64,000 nt of DNA from CAYJFG01 sp051881695. GTDB lineage: Bacteria; Bacillota; Clostridia; Oscillospirales; Acutalibacteraceae. How positions within the stretch are numbered: position 1 is the stretch's first letter; every line of letters starts with the position of its first letter. Shown piece after piece: positions 45,914 to 55,600 of the stretch. Position numbers and translations under genes: made by a program. Under the pieces are notes generated by a model. It made no database searches. It was not told the DNA's origin and saw nothing but the letters and a program-made list of their open reading frames with translations. Where the stretch lies: positions 47,952-111,951 of the forward strand of contig JBJEQJ010000024.1 in NCBI GenBank assembly GCA_051881695.1, read 5' to 3'.

Positions 45914-46158
45914 AATGATACCTCCAATGTCAAATATTTATTTAGTTATAAAATAAATTCTGTTAAGTTACAAGCAAATTTCGTTATATAATTCTAAATT
46001 CATCACGTTTATTATAAGTTAATAATACTGATAATACAACGACGAATCATAATAGTTAAGCAATATTTTTACACCGAAGTGATGTAATCATCACGAGGAT
46101 ATTATGCTTAAATTTCGTTTTCTCATTGAAGCTGCCTGCTAAGAGATTATTTTTGAAT

Positions 46159-46214
46159 TTAAGGAGCCACGGAATAAATCACACTTTAGAACGATTTAAT
46201 CAGTGCTTCCTTAA
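46159..46214. repeat. MITE-like element, copy B
   Basis: 56 bp almost entirely made of two imperfect inverted repeats: left TTAAGGAGCCACGGAATAAA, right (complement) TTAAGGAAGCACTGATTAAA. Both ends are TTAA. The termini match the element at 5761-5886. It lies between tetR and the STAS gene. Confidence 0.6.
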
Positions 46215-46245
46215 CTTATTCTGTAATAGCACCCGACCTTGCTTT

Positions 46246-46821
46246 CTAGTTATATTTCATAATAAAGAGTTCCAAACTTTCTTTCAGCACTTCTATCTGT
46301 GCTTTCATATAGAACTCATCCTCAAACAGTGCGTAATGTACGCAGGCTCTGATAAGAATAAAAATCAGCGGCGTCAGCTTTTGATAGGGAATACCCAGCT
46401 TACCTTCTAAGCTTTTTGCGTATTCGGTATAACGCTTATCAACACCTGCAAAGAATTTCTGACCGTATTCTCTGTATTTCGGGTGTGTATAGACCTGATA
46501 CATAAGGCGGTATTTCTTTCCGTGCTTTTTTGCCGTCCAGTAGGGTATCTCATCTATAAACCTCCACAAGTCTGAGGCATCGTTGGGTGCTTTCGCCATA
46601 AAATCATCTTCCACCTTACTCATACAATATTCTGTAGATTGGATGATAAGGTCATCTAAACTTTCAAAGTAGGTATAAATCATAGATGTGTTATATCCGC
46701 AATGCTTAGCCAAGGTACGAATACCGGTGCCGTGAAGTCCTAAATCGGCAAAACCGTTAAAGCACTTTTCCATAAGCTCAATTTTTTTTGCATTCCATTG
46801 TTCTTCTGTATAATTCGCCAC
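46246..46821 (-). CDS. TetR-family transcriptional regulator
   Basis: 191 residues. The N-terminal helix-turn-helix reads GIRTLAKHCGYNTSMIYTYFESLDDLI, a clear TetR recognition region; the all-helical C-terminal ligand domain is complete. Start is GTG at 46821. Its own promoter carries an operator-like palindrome, so autoregulation is expected. It lies upstream of the STAS-MATE-NRPS genes in the same direction and a second identical-looking operator precedes the amide hydrolase, suggesting control of the whole locus in response to a small molecule, possibly the NRPS product. Confidence 0.92.
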   Translation of the reverse strand: MANYTEEQWNAKKIELMEKCFNGFADLGLHGTGIRTLAKHCGYNTSMIYTYFESLDDLIIQSTEYCMSKVEDDFMAKAPNDASDLWRFIDEIPYWTAKKHGKKYRLMYQVYTHPKYREYGQKFFAGVDKRYTEYAKSLEGKLGIPYQKLTPLIFILIRACVHYALFEDEFYMKAQIEVLKESLELFIMKYN

Positions 46822-46906
46822 CTAATCGCCCTTTCATTCAAATCGTTCGTTCTGAATAAAAAGTATAACATACATCTGATTAAATTGCAATATGTTTCAA
46901 CATCTT
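46772..46906. repeat. Direct repeat, right copy (tetR start and promoter)
   Basis: Partner of 36088-36220, same orientation. This copy contains the functional tetR start. Confidence 0.85.
46836..46890 (-). promoter_or_regulatory. TetR promoter and operator, right copy
   Basis: TTGCAA (46885-46890), 17 nt, TATACT (46862-46867) on the minus strand, then the palindrome TTCAGAACGAACGATTTGAA (46837-46856) just downstream of the start of transcription. Confidence 0.8.
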
Positions 46907-46975
46907 ACCCATCCAACTAACGGTTTTGATATTCATCACTCCTCTCGGAATACCAATCGCCCCTGAAACGACAAA

Positions 46976-47012
46976 AGCCGTTGATTAAATTAAAAAAATC
47001 TAATCAACGGCT
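46976..47012. terminator. Hairpin between the anti-sigma gene and tetR
   Basis: AGCCGTTGATTA pairs with TAATCAACGGCT (12 bp). The plus strand then reads GTATATATATTTTT, so termination strength is uncertain. Confidence 0.5.
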
Positions 47013-47201
47013 GTATATATATTTTTGATATCAATTGCGACAAACCATCTATACTTTTCCTCATATTAACATTTGCGGAGGAAATGTAATCTAATCGGTG
47101 TCTATTATTTGACGGTTACACACTAACTGAGCAATCCTTTTGGCTGCCGGATTTTTCTTTTGTGACTTTAATGCGGCAGCTCCTCGTTGTTTTATTTTTT
47201 A

Positions 47202-48395
47202 TTATTTTACGGCTGTTGTATAAATAGTGAAAACATTTTCGTTGTCAAACAGTTCTTTAATCTCTTCTTTCTGCGCAATAATCATAAATCCGTAAATATT
47301 CAGACCGTTTTTCTCAATGTATTGCTTGCTTTTGGAAAGCTTATCGGCATTAATTCCCATCATCTCGCAGAACGAAGTTTGCTCAGACATATATGAAAGC
47401 ATATCGGTAAAATGCTGTTTTGCCGTATCTGTATCCTTCATTGCATCCTCATCGCTGATGATATTCCACAGCTTGAGATGAGGATATTTTTCCTCGTCCC
47501 ATTCAATTTCAGTTCCCGAACCCTGTTCATAGAAAAATCCGATGTTATTTGTATTTCCGCCCGTTACCACCGGAGCGCACCACACAACGCCATCATAGCC
47601 TGTATCTTCAAGAAAGCTCACAAAATCCTCATAATTCATCACCCTGTCAAGTGAAACATAAGCATTGTAAAACTTATCATCGTCAAGCTCTCTGATTTTA
47701 TTTTCAGCCTCTTCTCTTGTTCCTGCTGCACTGTATATTTCTAAATCATTTTCAGAAATCTGTTTTGAAAGCGACTGCGATCTGTCAAGTAACTCTGATG
47801 TCTCCCTTACAAATGCATTGGAGGTAAACGGCTTAATTATATTGGGATTATAGAATATGATTTGGTTTTTATCAATATATCCCGAAACATCCGTAAATGC
47901 TCCGGTGTCGCTTGCTGTCTGAAGCACCGCAAACTCATATTCGCCGTAGCCCCTGCTTTTTACTATCGTTTCCTCCCTGAGCTGCTCAGGAACAAATAAT
48001 TCAGTATATACCGCTATATCAAGGTCAAACTGCTTTGTAATCTCTGTTACCGCCTCTTCAGGATTGTAATACATCTTGGACACTAGCTTTGGAAGCACAA
48101 ACTGAACAAACATTACCAATGCAAGTACTAAACAAACCACTGTTACACCGAGCTTGATAAAAGCCGCACGAATTGATTTGTTTATCATTTTTACAAATTT
48201 TGCTTCCGTTTGCAGATTACTGTTTGCCGTTGCACCTACTATATCCTCTGAGTCACTCTCAAAACCGGGGATATCCTCCTCAAAAAGGAATTCACTGATT
48301 GCCTCGTGCTTTTCAATTTCAGCCCCGACCTCCTTCATTTTCTGCTCATCAAGCTTGTTCTGCTTATACAGTTCAATTAACTCGCTATATTTCAT
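47202..48395 (-). CDS. Membrane anti-sigma factor (Sigma_reg_N/C type)
   Basis: 397 residues: a cytoplasmic N-terminal ~75 residues starting MKYSELIELYKQNKLDEQ, one transmembrane helix (about 82-105, GVTVVCLVLALVMFVQFVL), and a large extracellular domain ending in IYGFMIIAQKEEIKEL. This architecture matches anti-sigma factors with the Sigma_reg domains that hold ECF sigma factors of the SigM type. It overlaps the sigma gene by 11 nt, so the pair is translated together. The signal sensed outside the cell is unknown, envelope stress being usual. Confidence 0.82.
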   Translation of the reverse strand: MKYSELIELYKQNKLDEQKMKEVGAEIEKHEAISEFLFEEDIPGFESDSEDIVGATANSNLQTEAKFVKMINKSIRAAFIKLGVTVVCLVLALVMFVQFVLPKLVSKMYYNPEEAVTEITKQFDLDIAVYTELFVPEQLREETIVKSRGYGEYEFAVLQTASDTGAFTDVSGYIDKNQIIFYNPNIIKPFTSNAFVRETSELLDRSQSLSKQISENDLEIYSAAGTREEAENKIRELDDDKFYNAYVSLDRVMNYEDFVSFLEDTGYDGVVWCAPVVTGGNTNNIGFFYEQGSGTEIEWDEEKYPHLKLWNIISDEDAMKDTDTAKQHFTDMLSYMSEQTSFCEMMGINADKLSKSKQYIEKNGLNIYGFMIIAQKEEIKELFDNENVFTIYTTAVK

Positions 48396-48882
48396 AACCG
48401 TTGACCTCCAAAAATTTTTTCAGCTCTTTTTTTCCACGACAGCCCAGAACCCTGACATTTTCAGGCGATAAATGCAGTATTGCCGCTATCTCTTTGTGAG
48501 AGAGGTTTCCGAAATACTGAAGCCGCAGTATTTCTCTTTTAATAGGCGACAGATTTTCAAGTGCATTATACAAAATCCGTTTATTTTCATCTTCAATAAA
48601 CTTTTCAAGTACATCAGGGACAATGACAGCAGATTTATCGCAGATTTCAAATGAAATTTTGTGCTTTTCCTTTTTATAATGATTAAAATACAGATTTCTT
48701 GCAACCATATAAAGCCACGCACGTGCATTTGTATGTTTGTCGGGAAGAGAAAGAATCGCTTTTAGAAAAGTTTCCTGCAACAAGTCCTCTGCAAGATGCT
48801 CGTTATTGCAAAGAGAATACAGATAGATATACAATTCCCTGCTGTATCGCGCATAAAATTGCTGCAATATCCGATTATTCAC
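48385..48882 (-). CDS. ECF-type RNA polymerase sigma factor
   Basis: 165 residues. Region 2 has LCNNEHLAEDLLQETFLKAI and ARAWLYMVARNLYFNHY; region 4 has LENLSPIKREILRLQYFG and SHKEIAAILHLSPENVRVLGCRGKKEL. Length and order fit an ECF sigma with an overlapping anti-sigma gene. It could in principle respond to the NRPS product or to envelope stress, but nothing in sequence links it directly to the NRPS locus. Confidence 0.92.
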   Translation of the reverse strand: MNNRILQQFYARYSRELYIYLYSLCNNEHLAEDLLQETFLKAILSLPDKHTNARAWLYMVARNLYFNHYKKEKHKISFEICDKSAVIVPDVLEKFIEDENKRILYNALENLSPIKREILRLQYFGNLSHKEIAAILHLSPENVRVLGCRGKKELKKFLEVNGYEI

Positions 48883-49020
48883 ATTCTGTCACCCTCTCTC
48901 CCTCGTGTTTCATAATTATAACATTTTAACCGGTAAAATGTTACATAATATTTAAGATTTTTTATATATGAAATCAACAAGACTGTCGCATTATACAAAA
49001 ACATAGCCTTTTTAGACATG

Positions 49021-49056
49021 AAAAAAGGCTGTAGAAAATTAATTCTACAACCTTTT
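49021..49056 (-). terminator. Terminator directly after the tRNA-Asn 3' fragment
   Basis: AAAAAGG-TGTAGAA pairs with TTCTACA-CCTTTTT. On the minus strand it begins one base after the CCA end of the tRNA fragment, as expected for the terminator of the original tRNA-Asn gene. Confidence 0.75.
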
Positions 49057-49120
49057 TGGCTCCCCCAACTGGGCTCGAACCAGTGACATCATGATTAACA
49101 GTCATGCGCTCTCGACTGTG
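49057..49120 (-). pseudogene. tRNA-Asn 3' fragment (attachment-site-like)
   Basis: The 56 bp at 49057-49112 are identical to 63286-63341, covering the 3' part of tRNA-Asn from the end of the D arm through the anticodon arm, variable loop, T arm and CCA. Similarity continues weakly to 49120 (CGACTG). The 5' acceptor strand and D arm are absent, so it is not functional. Confidence 0.92.
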
Positions 49121-49262
49121 TAAACTCCTGCAATGCTAAAAATGTATCTTGTGGCACCTCTGTTTCTGTAAGTTCCTTGTTAGTATTTACAAACGACACA
49201 TAATATCTTTCTAATCCATTTTTACTTTCAATTCTATATGAATAGTCATCGTTGTTGTCCAA
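49095..49262 (-). pseudogene. 5' part of a mobile-element sigma-factor-like gene, cut by the tRNA fragment
   Basis: A TTG start 8 nt after GGAGG opens a 55-codon frame: MDNNDDYSYRIESKNGLERY, then YVSFVNTNKE and VPQDTFLALQEF. This recalls the N-terminus of small sigma-70-like proteins carried by clostridial conjugative elements (typically starting with YRYxIxxKNGxxRYYVSF). The coding sequence runs into the tRNA-Asn fragment and stops there (SRAHDC), so the conserved sigma region is lost. Confidence 0.5.
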
Positions 49263-49660
49263 GGTATTTTCCTCCGTTCTGTTTGACTTTTTGCGTTAAA
49301 ACAGGACAGGAGGTCCTCGTATAAAACATATTTCGCAATTTTGAGCAAAAAAATAAAATCTATGAGTTAGAGTTTTTAAAAATTTTTTAATAATAGGCTT
49401 GGTTACAAAAAATACAGATATTTGTCTGAAAAGATAAAAAAAGTCGAAAAAAATACCACAATGCGTTTTGCACTGCGGTAGCATAAACAGTATTTACTTT
49501 TCAGAATCCTAATTTTCCTTTTGTTTATCCCAATAATTTTCTATAACCTTTATTCTTCTTCAAAACTATATGCTGCTGTCAAAAATTAAACAGCAGCATA
49601 TTTTTATTTACTTATTTAATTCAAGTGTCAATATGAGCGTCAATGATTCATAAAAGTTAT
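49263..49660. other. Gap with an orphan hairpin
   Basis: No gene is visible. A 12-bp hairpin ATATGCTGCTGT/ACAGCAGCATAT at 49568-49601 followed by TTTTTATTTA is a plus-strand intrinsic terminator with no gene in front of it, which suggests a deletion nearby. Confidence 0.5.
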
Positions 49661-49782
49661 TACTTCAGCGATGTCAAATCTATTGTCAAAATGTCCGTTT
49701 CACTTTCAAGAAGATCTGAGAACTTGATTTCAACAGGCGTTGTTAAAGCATTGAGCTTGTATGTCATTTTAACCTCAACTGT
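49661..49782 (-). pseudogene. 3' remnant of an unidentified gene
   Basis: A 40-codon open frame ending at 49661 reads TVEVKMTYKLNALTTPVEI then FSDLLESETDILTIDL, protein-like but with no ribosome site before its internal ATG at 49767. It looks like the tail of a beta-rich lipoprotein. The family is not recognised. Confidence 0.35.
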
Positions 49783-49844
49783 TCATTTTGACATCATCGC
49801 AGGCGGAATGCTTTTCTGCCTGCGATGTGCAATAGCTGATAGAA

Positions 49845-50504
49845 TTACTTGTAAACAGCAGACTTTGCAAGCTCCTGAACAAGGGGATCGTCAACCGGCA
49901 ATTTAAAAAGGTCGGCTTGATTTGTTTTGATTTCAACATAAATATCCTTGCCGTCTGCTCTCTTGTAATAGGATACAAGGCAGGTTTCTGCGCCGTATTC
50001 GTGTGACATTTTAACCACTTTGTATGTAGTGTCACCGTAGGTTACTTCTTCGCCGATTTCAGACTTGCCCTCTTTGTAGGTATCGAGATTTCTTACTCTT
50101 ATACACTCGTTTACGGCGTCGTCAAGGGAGCTTATCATCCTTGTTGTACTTACTTCAAGCTTGCCCTCTATTGTGCTTTTTTTACCGAAATTAATACTAA
50201 TTGAGCCAAGGTTGTCTTCATCATGGTAATAGGTGTAAATTTCGTACTGCAAGCCCTCGGGAATTGTTACTGTGCAGAAAGCGCTGTCGAGAGTTTTCTT
50301 ACCCTCGCCGCGGTCGCCCGTCTGCAATTCAGCCGAAGCTGTTGTTTCTTCAACTGTTGTTTCCTCAGCCTTTACTTCTGAAGTAGCAGAAGCAGAGCTT
50401 TGAGCAGAAGTTTCCTTTGTGCCGGAGCTTTCGCTTGAGCCGTCGCAGGCTGCAAGCGATGCTGTCATAACGAGTGCTAATAAAATTGCCGCAAATTTTT
50501 TCAT
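49845..50504 (-). CDS. Secreted lipoprotein of unknown function
   Basis: 219 residues. Signal peptide MKKFAAILLALVMTASL with lipobox LAAC at about residue 19, then a Ser/Thr/Glu-rich linker (about 25-65) and a compact domain starting LDSAFCTVTIPEGLQYEIY. No known motif is recognised. The order signal-linker-domain is common for surface lipoproteins of gut clostridia. AGGAGG ribosome site present. Confidence 0.75.
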   Translation of the reverse strand: MKKFAAILLALVMTASLAACDGSSESSGTKETSAQSSASATSEVKAEETTVEETTASAELQTGDRGEGKKTLDSAFCTVTIPEGLQYEIYTYYHDEDNLGSISINFGKKSTIEGKLEVSTTRMISSLDDAVNECIRVRNLDTYKEGKSEIGEEVTYGDTTYKVVKMSHEYGAETCLVSYYKRADGKDIYVEIKTNQADLFKLPVDDPLVQELAKSAVYK

Positions 50505-50655
50505 AATAATTCCTCCTGATAATTATGTTTATAAAATGTGAAGTTGAAGGTGAATATTTATTATAAAGACTTTTCTAAAAGAATGAGTACAATCGTATTC
50601 AATTTCCGATTCTTCCATTGAATAATTCCCATAATAATCCGCCTTAACTTTATAT

Positions 50656-51819
50656 TTACTGTTTGGGTGTGCCGCAGCTTTCGCAGAACTTGCCGGAATT
50701 CTGAGCGCCGCAGGAGGGGCAAATCCAGCTCTGCGGTACGCTTTGCTGCATCGGGGCGGAATTGCCCTGCTGGGCGGCGTTTTCTTCCTTCAGCTTTGCC
50801 TTAGCGTAATCTCTTGCGAGGGTCAGCAATTTCTCATCCGATACCGGCTTTCCGCAATAGCGGCAGGTAAGGGTGCATGAGTTTGGGATACCGCAGAATT
50901 TGCAGTCCCATGTGGAATACTTCATGATGTACTCCATGTGCTCCTGTTCACGGGTTTTGGTAGCAGAGGCGTCAGAAGCCACAAAATCGTTTTGCCCGTA
51001 ACCCTGTTGCGACTGATTAAAGCCGTTGTTCATAGGCTGACCATAGGCCTGGCTCATATTCGGTGCTCCGCCCTGCTTGATTTGCTGACAAAGCTGCATA
51101 ATCTGAACGCCTGTTTCATAAGCCTGCATAAGCTGCATCTGATTATTCGAGCTTACATACGCAACGGTAAACGATATTTCATTAGTAATATACGGGTCTG
51201 TCACTCTGAAGCAAGCCTTTATTCCGCTAACCTCTTTGATACTGCCCGAGCTTGAATAACCCGAGTCTGCATTGCGCACAAACGGCTGTGCGGAAAGCGG
51301 AACATTAACCATACCTGTCTGCATATTGCCGAACGCCTGATTCATTCCGTTCATAAAATTATTAAAACCGTTATTCTGATTATTAAGCTGTCTGTTGTCA
51401 AAATTATCCCTGTTGTCAGGAATACCGTCGTGGTCGGAGTCGGAAAGCGTTCTGTACTCCTGCTCAAGCCAGAAATCCTGTAGCTGTGAAAAATCAAAAA
51501 TCTGCGGATTTCCACTCTTGTAATCTCTGTTGTTTATCGCAAAGATAAACCAACGATTACCGAAGTCAACCTGAATTGAGCTGTCACTGCCGCCTGCCGT
51601 TGCAGAGCAGTTAAACTGCTGATATTTTTGCTTGTTCTGCTCTCTTAATTCAAGATGTCTTTTTACATCATCAACCGTTCTCTGTTTCCAGCCGCTTGTG
51701 AATGAGCCTAATTTGTGCTTACAGTCCGAGCAAAGATAGCCGTCTGAAAGCTTTTGTTGTGTAAGCATATTAACCTTGTCTCCGCAAATATCGCAGAATT
51801 TCTTTTCAAAAAGTCCCAT
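50656..51819 (-). CDS. DUF4428/zinc-ribbon protein
   Basis: 387 residues with several small metal-binding modules. The N-terminus has CDICGDKVNML ... YLCSDCKHKLGSF (treble-clef, DUF4428-like). The middle is Asn/Gln-rich (about 145-185 and 255-285) and contains a calcium-loop-like DSDHDGIPDNRDNFD. The C-terminal part has CKFCGIPNSCTLTCRYCGKP and ends with a zinc ribbon CPSCGAQNSGKFCESCG. No signal peptide. Probably a cytoplasmic adaptor; function unknown. Confidence 0.75.
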   Translation of the reverse strand: MGLFEKKFCDICGDKVNMLTQQKLSDGYLCSDCKHKLGSFTSGWKQRTVDDVKRHLELREQNKQKYQQFNCSATAGGSDSSIQVDFGNRWFIFAINNRDYKSGNPQIFDFSQLQDFWLEQEYRTLSDSDHDGIPDNRDNFDNRQLNNQNNGFNNFMNGMNQAFGNMQTGMVNVPLSAQPFVRNADSGYSSSGSIKEVSGIKACFRVTDPYITNEISFTVAYVSSNNQMQLMQAYETGVQIMQLCQQIKQGGAPNMSQAYGQPMNNGFNQSQQGYGQNDFVASDASATKTREQEHMEYIMKYSTWDCKFCGIPNSCTLTCRYCGKPVSDEKLLTLARDYAKAKLKEENAAQQGNSAPMQQSVPQSWICPSCGAQNSGKFCESCGTPKQ

Positions 51820-51895
51820 AATGATTTCTCCTTATTATTCAAATTTATCATACATACTATCAGTTCTGTTTGTTTAGTTAAAGAGGAAGGGTTTG

Positions 51896-51932
51896 CGGTC
51901 GGGCGAAGTATATGTATTATTTCGCCCGACCG
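51896..51932. terminator. 12-bp hairpin downstream of a lipoprotein gene
   Basis: CGGTCGGGCGAA pairs with TTCGCCCGACCG, lying between the lipoprotein and zinc-ribbon genes. No T run follows on the minus strand, so termination is uncertain. Confidence 0.4.
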
Positions 51933-51993
51933 TGACTGTTGATTATTTGATTCTAATCAAAAATCAGCCAAGCTTTTTGTTCTGGAAAGCTGT

Positions 51994-52482
51994 TTATTTG
52001 TCATTATCGGCATATTTCTCTGCAAGCTGAAAGAAAAAATCTTTTACATTTCTGAAGCACTCACCGTTTGTTTCAATATTGAAGCTGTCCTCACCGTACT
52101 TAACACTAAAGCCTGTTACCGTTTCGTCAAGGATGAAAAATTTGTTATTCTTCCTCTTTGTTTTTATATGGCTGCAAAAGTCGTATTCCTTGTCAAGCTC
52201 AGTAAAATGCCTGAAATCTTCTTGTGTTATTTGTGTATCGGTGAGGTTTATTTCTTCAAAATCGTTGTTATCGTAATCAACGATAAAACATTCTGCGTCA
52301 AGCAGGTAAGAGTTGTTTTCAACCCTTGCCCAAAAGCTATAGCAATATGTACTGTCCATATGATTTTGAGAAATTGAAATTGAAGTCAGCTCACTTTGGG
52401 GCTTTACAGGCTTTTTGGTACAACCGCAAAGTGAAAGAATACAGGAAATAATTTCCATAATTAAACACCACTTATTTTTCAT
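51994..52482 (-). CDS. Small lipoprotein of unknown function
   Basis: 162 residues. The N-terminus MKNKWCLIMEIISCILSLCGC has a short hydrophobic stretch and Cys residues that can serve as a lipobox (LCGC). The rest (SISISQNHMDSTYCYSF ... FSVKYGEDSFNIE) is beta-rich and unrecognised. It lies just after the dockerin remnant and may be unrelated to it. Confidence 0.6.
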   Translation of the reverse strand: MKNKWCLIMEIISCILSLCGCTKKPVKPQSELTSISISQNHMDSTYCYSFWARVENNSYLLDAECFIVDYDNNDFEEINLTDTQITQEDFRHFTELDKEYDFCSHIKTKRKNNKFFILDETVTGFSVKYGEDSFNIETNGECFRNVKDFFFQLAEKYADNDK

Positions 52483-52488
52483 TTGTTA

Positions 52489-52638
52489 TCAAAACTTATC
52501 AATTAAACCTGCTAAGTACTTTTGGATTTGAGTGGCGTCAATAATGCTCACACTTCCGTCTTTATTCACATCTGCAAGTTTGTTTTGGTACTCATTTAAC
52601 GACAATAAACCCGCTATACCTTTTTGAACCTCTGTTGT
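52489..52638 (-). pseudogene. Orphan dockerin-repeat remnant
   Basis: In the same frame as the large gene upstream, but after its TAA TAA, the sequence reads TEVQKGIAGLLSLNEYQNKL then ADVNKDGSVSIIDATQIQKY: the end of one dockerin calcium-binding half and a full second half. It has no start. It appears to be the 3' end of an older dockerin gene replaced by the present one. Confidence 0.7.
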
Positions 52639-52641
52639 TTA

Positions 52642-55600
52642 TTAAATAGCGATTTTTGCAATTATCTTTTGAATAAGAAGAACGTCTTGAAGGTTATTAA
52701 AACCATCGTCATTTAAGTCGGCAATTTTCTTTTGTTCTTCGCTTGAAAAGGTTGCAATTTTTGCCAAGTGCTTTTGATACAAAAGCACATCCTGCATAGT
52801 TACTGCTCCGTCCATATTGACATCACCCAAAAGGCAAATCTTCACATCTTGGGTCACATTCTCCGCGCTAACTGTGACAGTGTACTCTCTCATGACGTGG
52901 TTCTTCTTCATCACCTTCATGGTGTAGGTGCCGGGAGCCACGCCTGCGATGGAATAGCTGGCGGTGTTACCATGTACGACAGCTTCATAGGCTGCCTCGG
53001 ATGCGCCGCTCTCAATGAGCTGAATGGTCACATCGTCCGTTTGGCTGCCAAAGCTGGTGGCCGCGCCGTAAACGGTATAGCCGGGACTCAGAGCGGTTTC
53101 GGTGTAGGTGGAGCCGTCCGTCATCTTGCAGACGGTGCAGTAGCGGCTGTGTGTGCCGTTTCCGTTATCCGTCCAAGGCGTGAACTCGTGAGCCTGAATG
53201 TTGTAGTCGTCGCCTGCCTTGCACTCCTGATAGTGATTGCCGGGATCCAGATACAGGTACGGCTGACCGGAGTAGTCATGCTGGTGGTCGACCGTAACGG
53301 TGCAGGTAGCCTTTTTATCGCCGCAGGAGACTGTGATAATTGCCGTGCCCTGTGCCTTAGCGGTCACCTTGCCGGTGCTGTCAACTGTTGCCACGCCGGT
53401 ATTGCTGCTCGTCCAAGTCAGGCTGCCCGCTGCGTTGACAGGCTCCTTCACGGCGGAGAGCTGGAAGGTCTTGTTAAGCTCCAGATTCACCTTCGTCGGG
53501 GCAACGGTAATGCCGGTAAGCTCAATGACGGGAGTCTCGGTCACGGTGACATAAAAGAGGGAAGTCTTAGGAAGCGTTTTGTATTCGGTGCTGCCATCCT
53601 TGACGGCAACCAGCTCCAGTTGGGCTTTCTCCGATGCGGCATGAGCCGCCTTCGGCTTGATCTTGCCGTCCTCCAGCTTAATATTATCATTCTCCGTCAC
53701 ATACGTAGCGCCGTAGGTTCCTCTCTTGAGAATGCGCCATTCCAGATGATAGCCGCTGTTCGCGGGCAGCAGCTTCGGAAGCTTGGTGGGAAGCTGCGCC
53801 TCGTCATTTACGCTCAGGGTAATATCCTCGTATGCGTAAACATTCTCAAGCCTCAAAGCATTGGCCACAGTGGAATCATCGTATACAACCACATTCCACC
53901 GGCCATAGTAGGGCTGCGTGGGTCCAGAGTAACTGGCGTCCAGCGTTGCGCTGCCCGTAGAAACGCCGGTGATCGTGATGGTATGGCGATTGGGGAACGG
54001 TGTGGCCGTCCCGGTGCTTGCGTTAATTGTTCCATTGGAGATAGCGATGTTGCTTGTTCCCAAGCTACTATCCTTAAAGGTGATCTCCTTCCAAGAATTG
54101 GCGTTGCTGGGATCCGCGCTGACCTTCAGCGTAACGCTCTTGCCCTTCTTGATATAGATCGTGTTGCCGCTGTCGTAGCCTTCCAGCAACACGCGATCCA
54201 AAGGAACATACTCATACAGCCTGATGCTGTTTTTGCTCACAATAGAGCCTGCCGTATGGATGTTAGTCTCCTTGAAACGGGCGAAAACATAATAGGTGGT
54301 ATCGCTCGTCAAGCCGGTTACGCTTGCGGAACTGATCTGATTTGCGCCCCAATTCGGCGTATCAGTCGTGCTGTAAACATACTCGCAGTCGGAGTCAAAG
54401 TTCGTGATTTTGAAGCCGGTGTAATTGCCTGCGCCATTCTTCACGGCCTCCAGCTTAATAACCTCGGGATAATTGTTATTGGCAGCCTTGCTGACCTTCA
54501 CCGCCGCGCTGACGATCTCGCCGAGATAGCCCTCCGCCGTGACCTTCACGCGGATGCGGACATTCTCGCCCATATCAGCCGTCACGGGAGTATACCGGCC
54601 ACTGGTCGCGCCCTCAATATTCGTCCATATGCTGCCGCCGTCCGTGCTGCGCTGCCACTGGTACGACTTGGTAGCTTCTGCGGGTGTCACGCTGGCAGCG
54701 ATGGAGATGGGGTGACCGAAGACGATGCCGCTGGTGTAGTACACCGTACCATCGATGGTGGGATCGGGTTCAACCACCGGCGCTTCGCTTACCACCAGCT
54801 TAACGATATGCTGGTTGGCCATGATGCCGACAGAGCTGCCGTTCTTATCCAGATTCAGCTGCAAATCATAGGAATAGACCTTGGGGTCTGCGCCCACGGG
54901 AATGGTGACCGTATGCGAGGTTTTATCGGCAGCGATGGTATCTGTCTGCTGCACTGCAGCAGAACCGGAGATATAATGCTCGCACTTGGTTCGATAGCTA
55001 TAGCCCGCATTTACCAATTCACTCGCCAAAGGCTTCCACTCGAACTTGAGGGTATGTGCCGTGCTGTTGTCCATCCGCTCAACGGTGCCCTTCCAGTCCT
55101 TGAAGTAGTCGATGGGGTTGCCGTCCAGCGTGACGGACTCCATCACGCCCCATGCGTCGCGGATGACCTCGATGGGAGTGCTCGAGTTAAGTTTCAGATA
55201 GAAATCATCATTATTTTTCCCCACGAGCGACTCAATGTTCTCGGAGGTATAGAACTTTCCGTTCACCTTTATCGCACTGTTCGGGAAGCACTTCATGGCG
55301 TGAAGTATCATTTTCAGCTTGGCACGCGCTGTGGCATCCGAATTCACCCCATTGCCATAGCTCTCTGCGGTAACATTGTAAATGTCGAGTTTGGGATTCT
55401 TGTCGGGCGAGGTGAACACGCCGCTCTTGAGCAGCAGCACCGGGACGGTTCCCACAGCAGTGTTTATCCTGTCACCCTTGTCAACATGAAAGCCGTCGTT
55501 GAAGCGCGCCCCGTCTATGACTATCTGCGTCGCATTCCTCGACATACCGTCTACCACGAACGGGGAGTTGAACACGCCGCCGTTGAGGACAACGCGCGGC

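Noticed and set aside
48385..48882. The ECF sigma factor as target of the STAS/ATPase module
   Set aside because: It already has an overlapping dedicated anti-sigma gene and belongs to a different sigma class from those used by RsbW/STAS switches.
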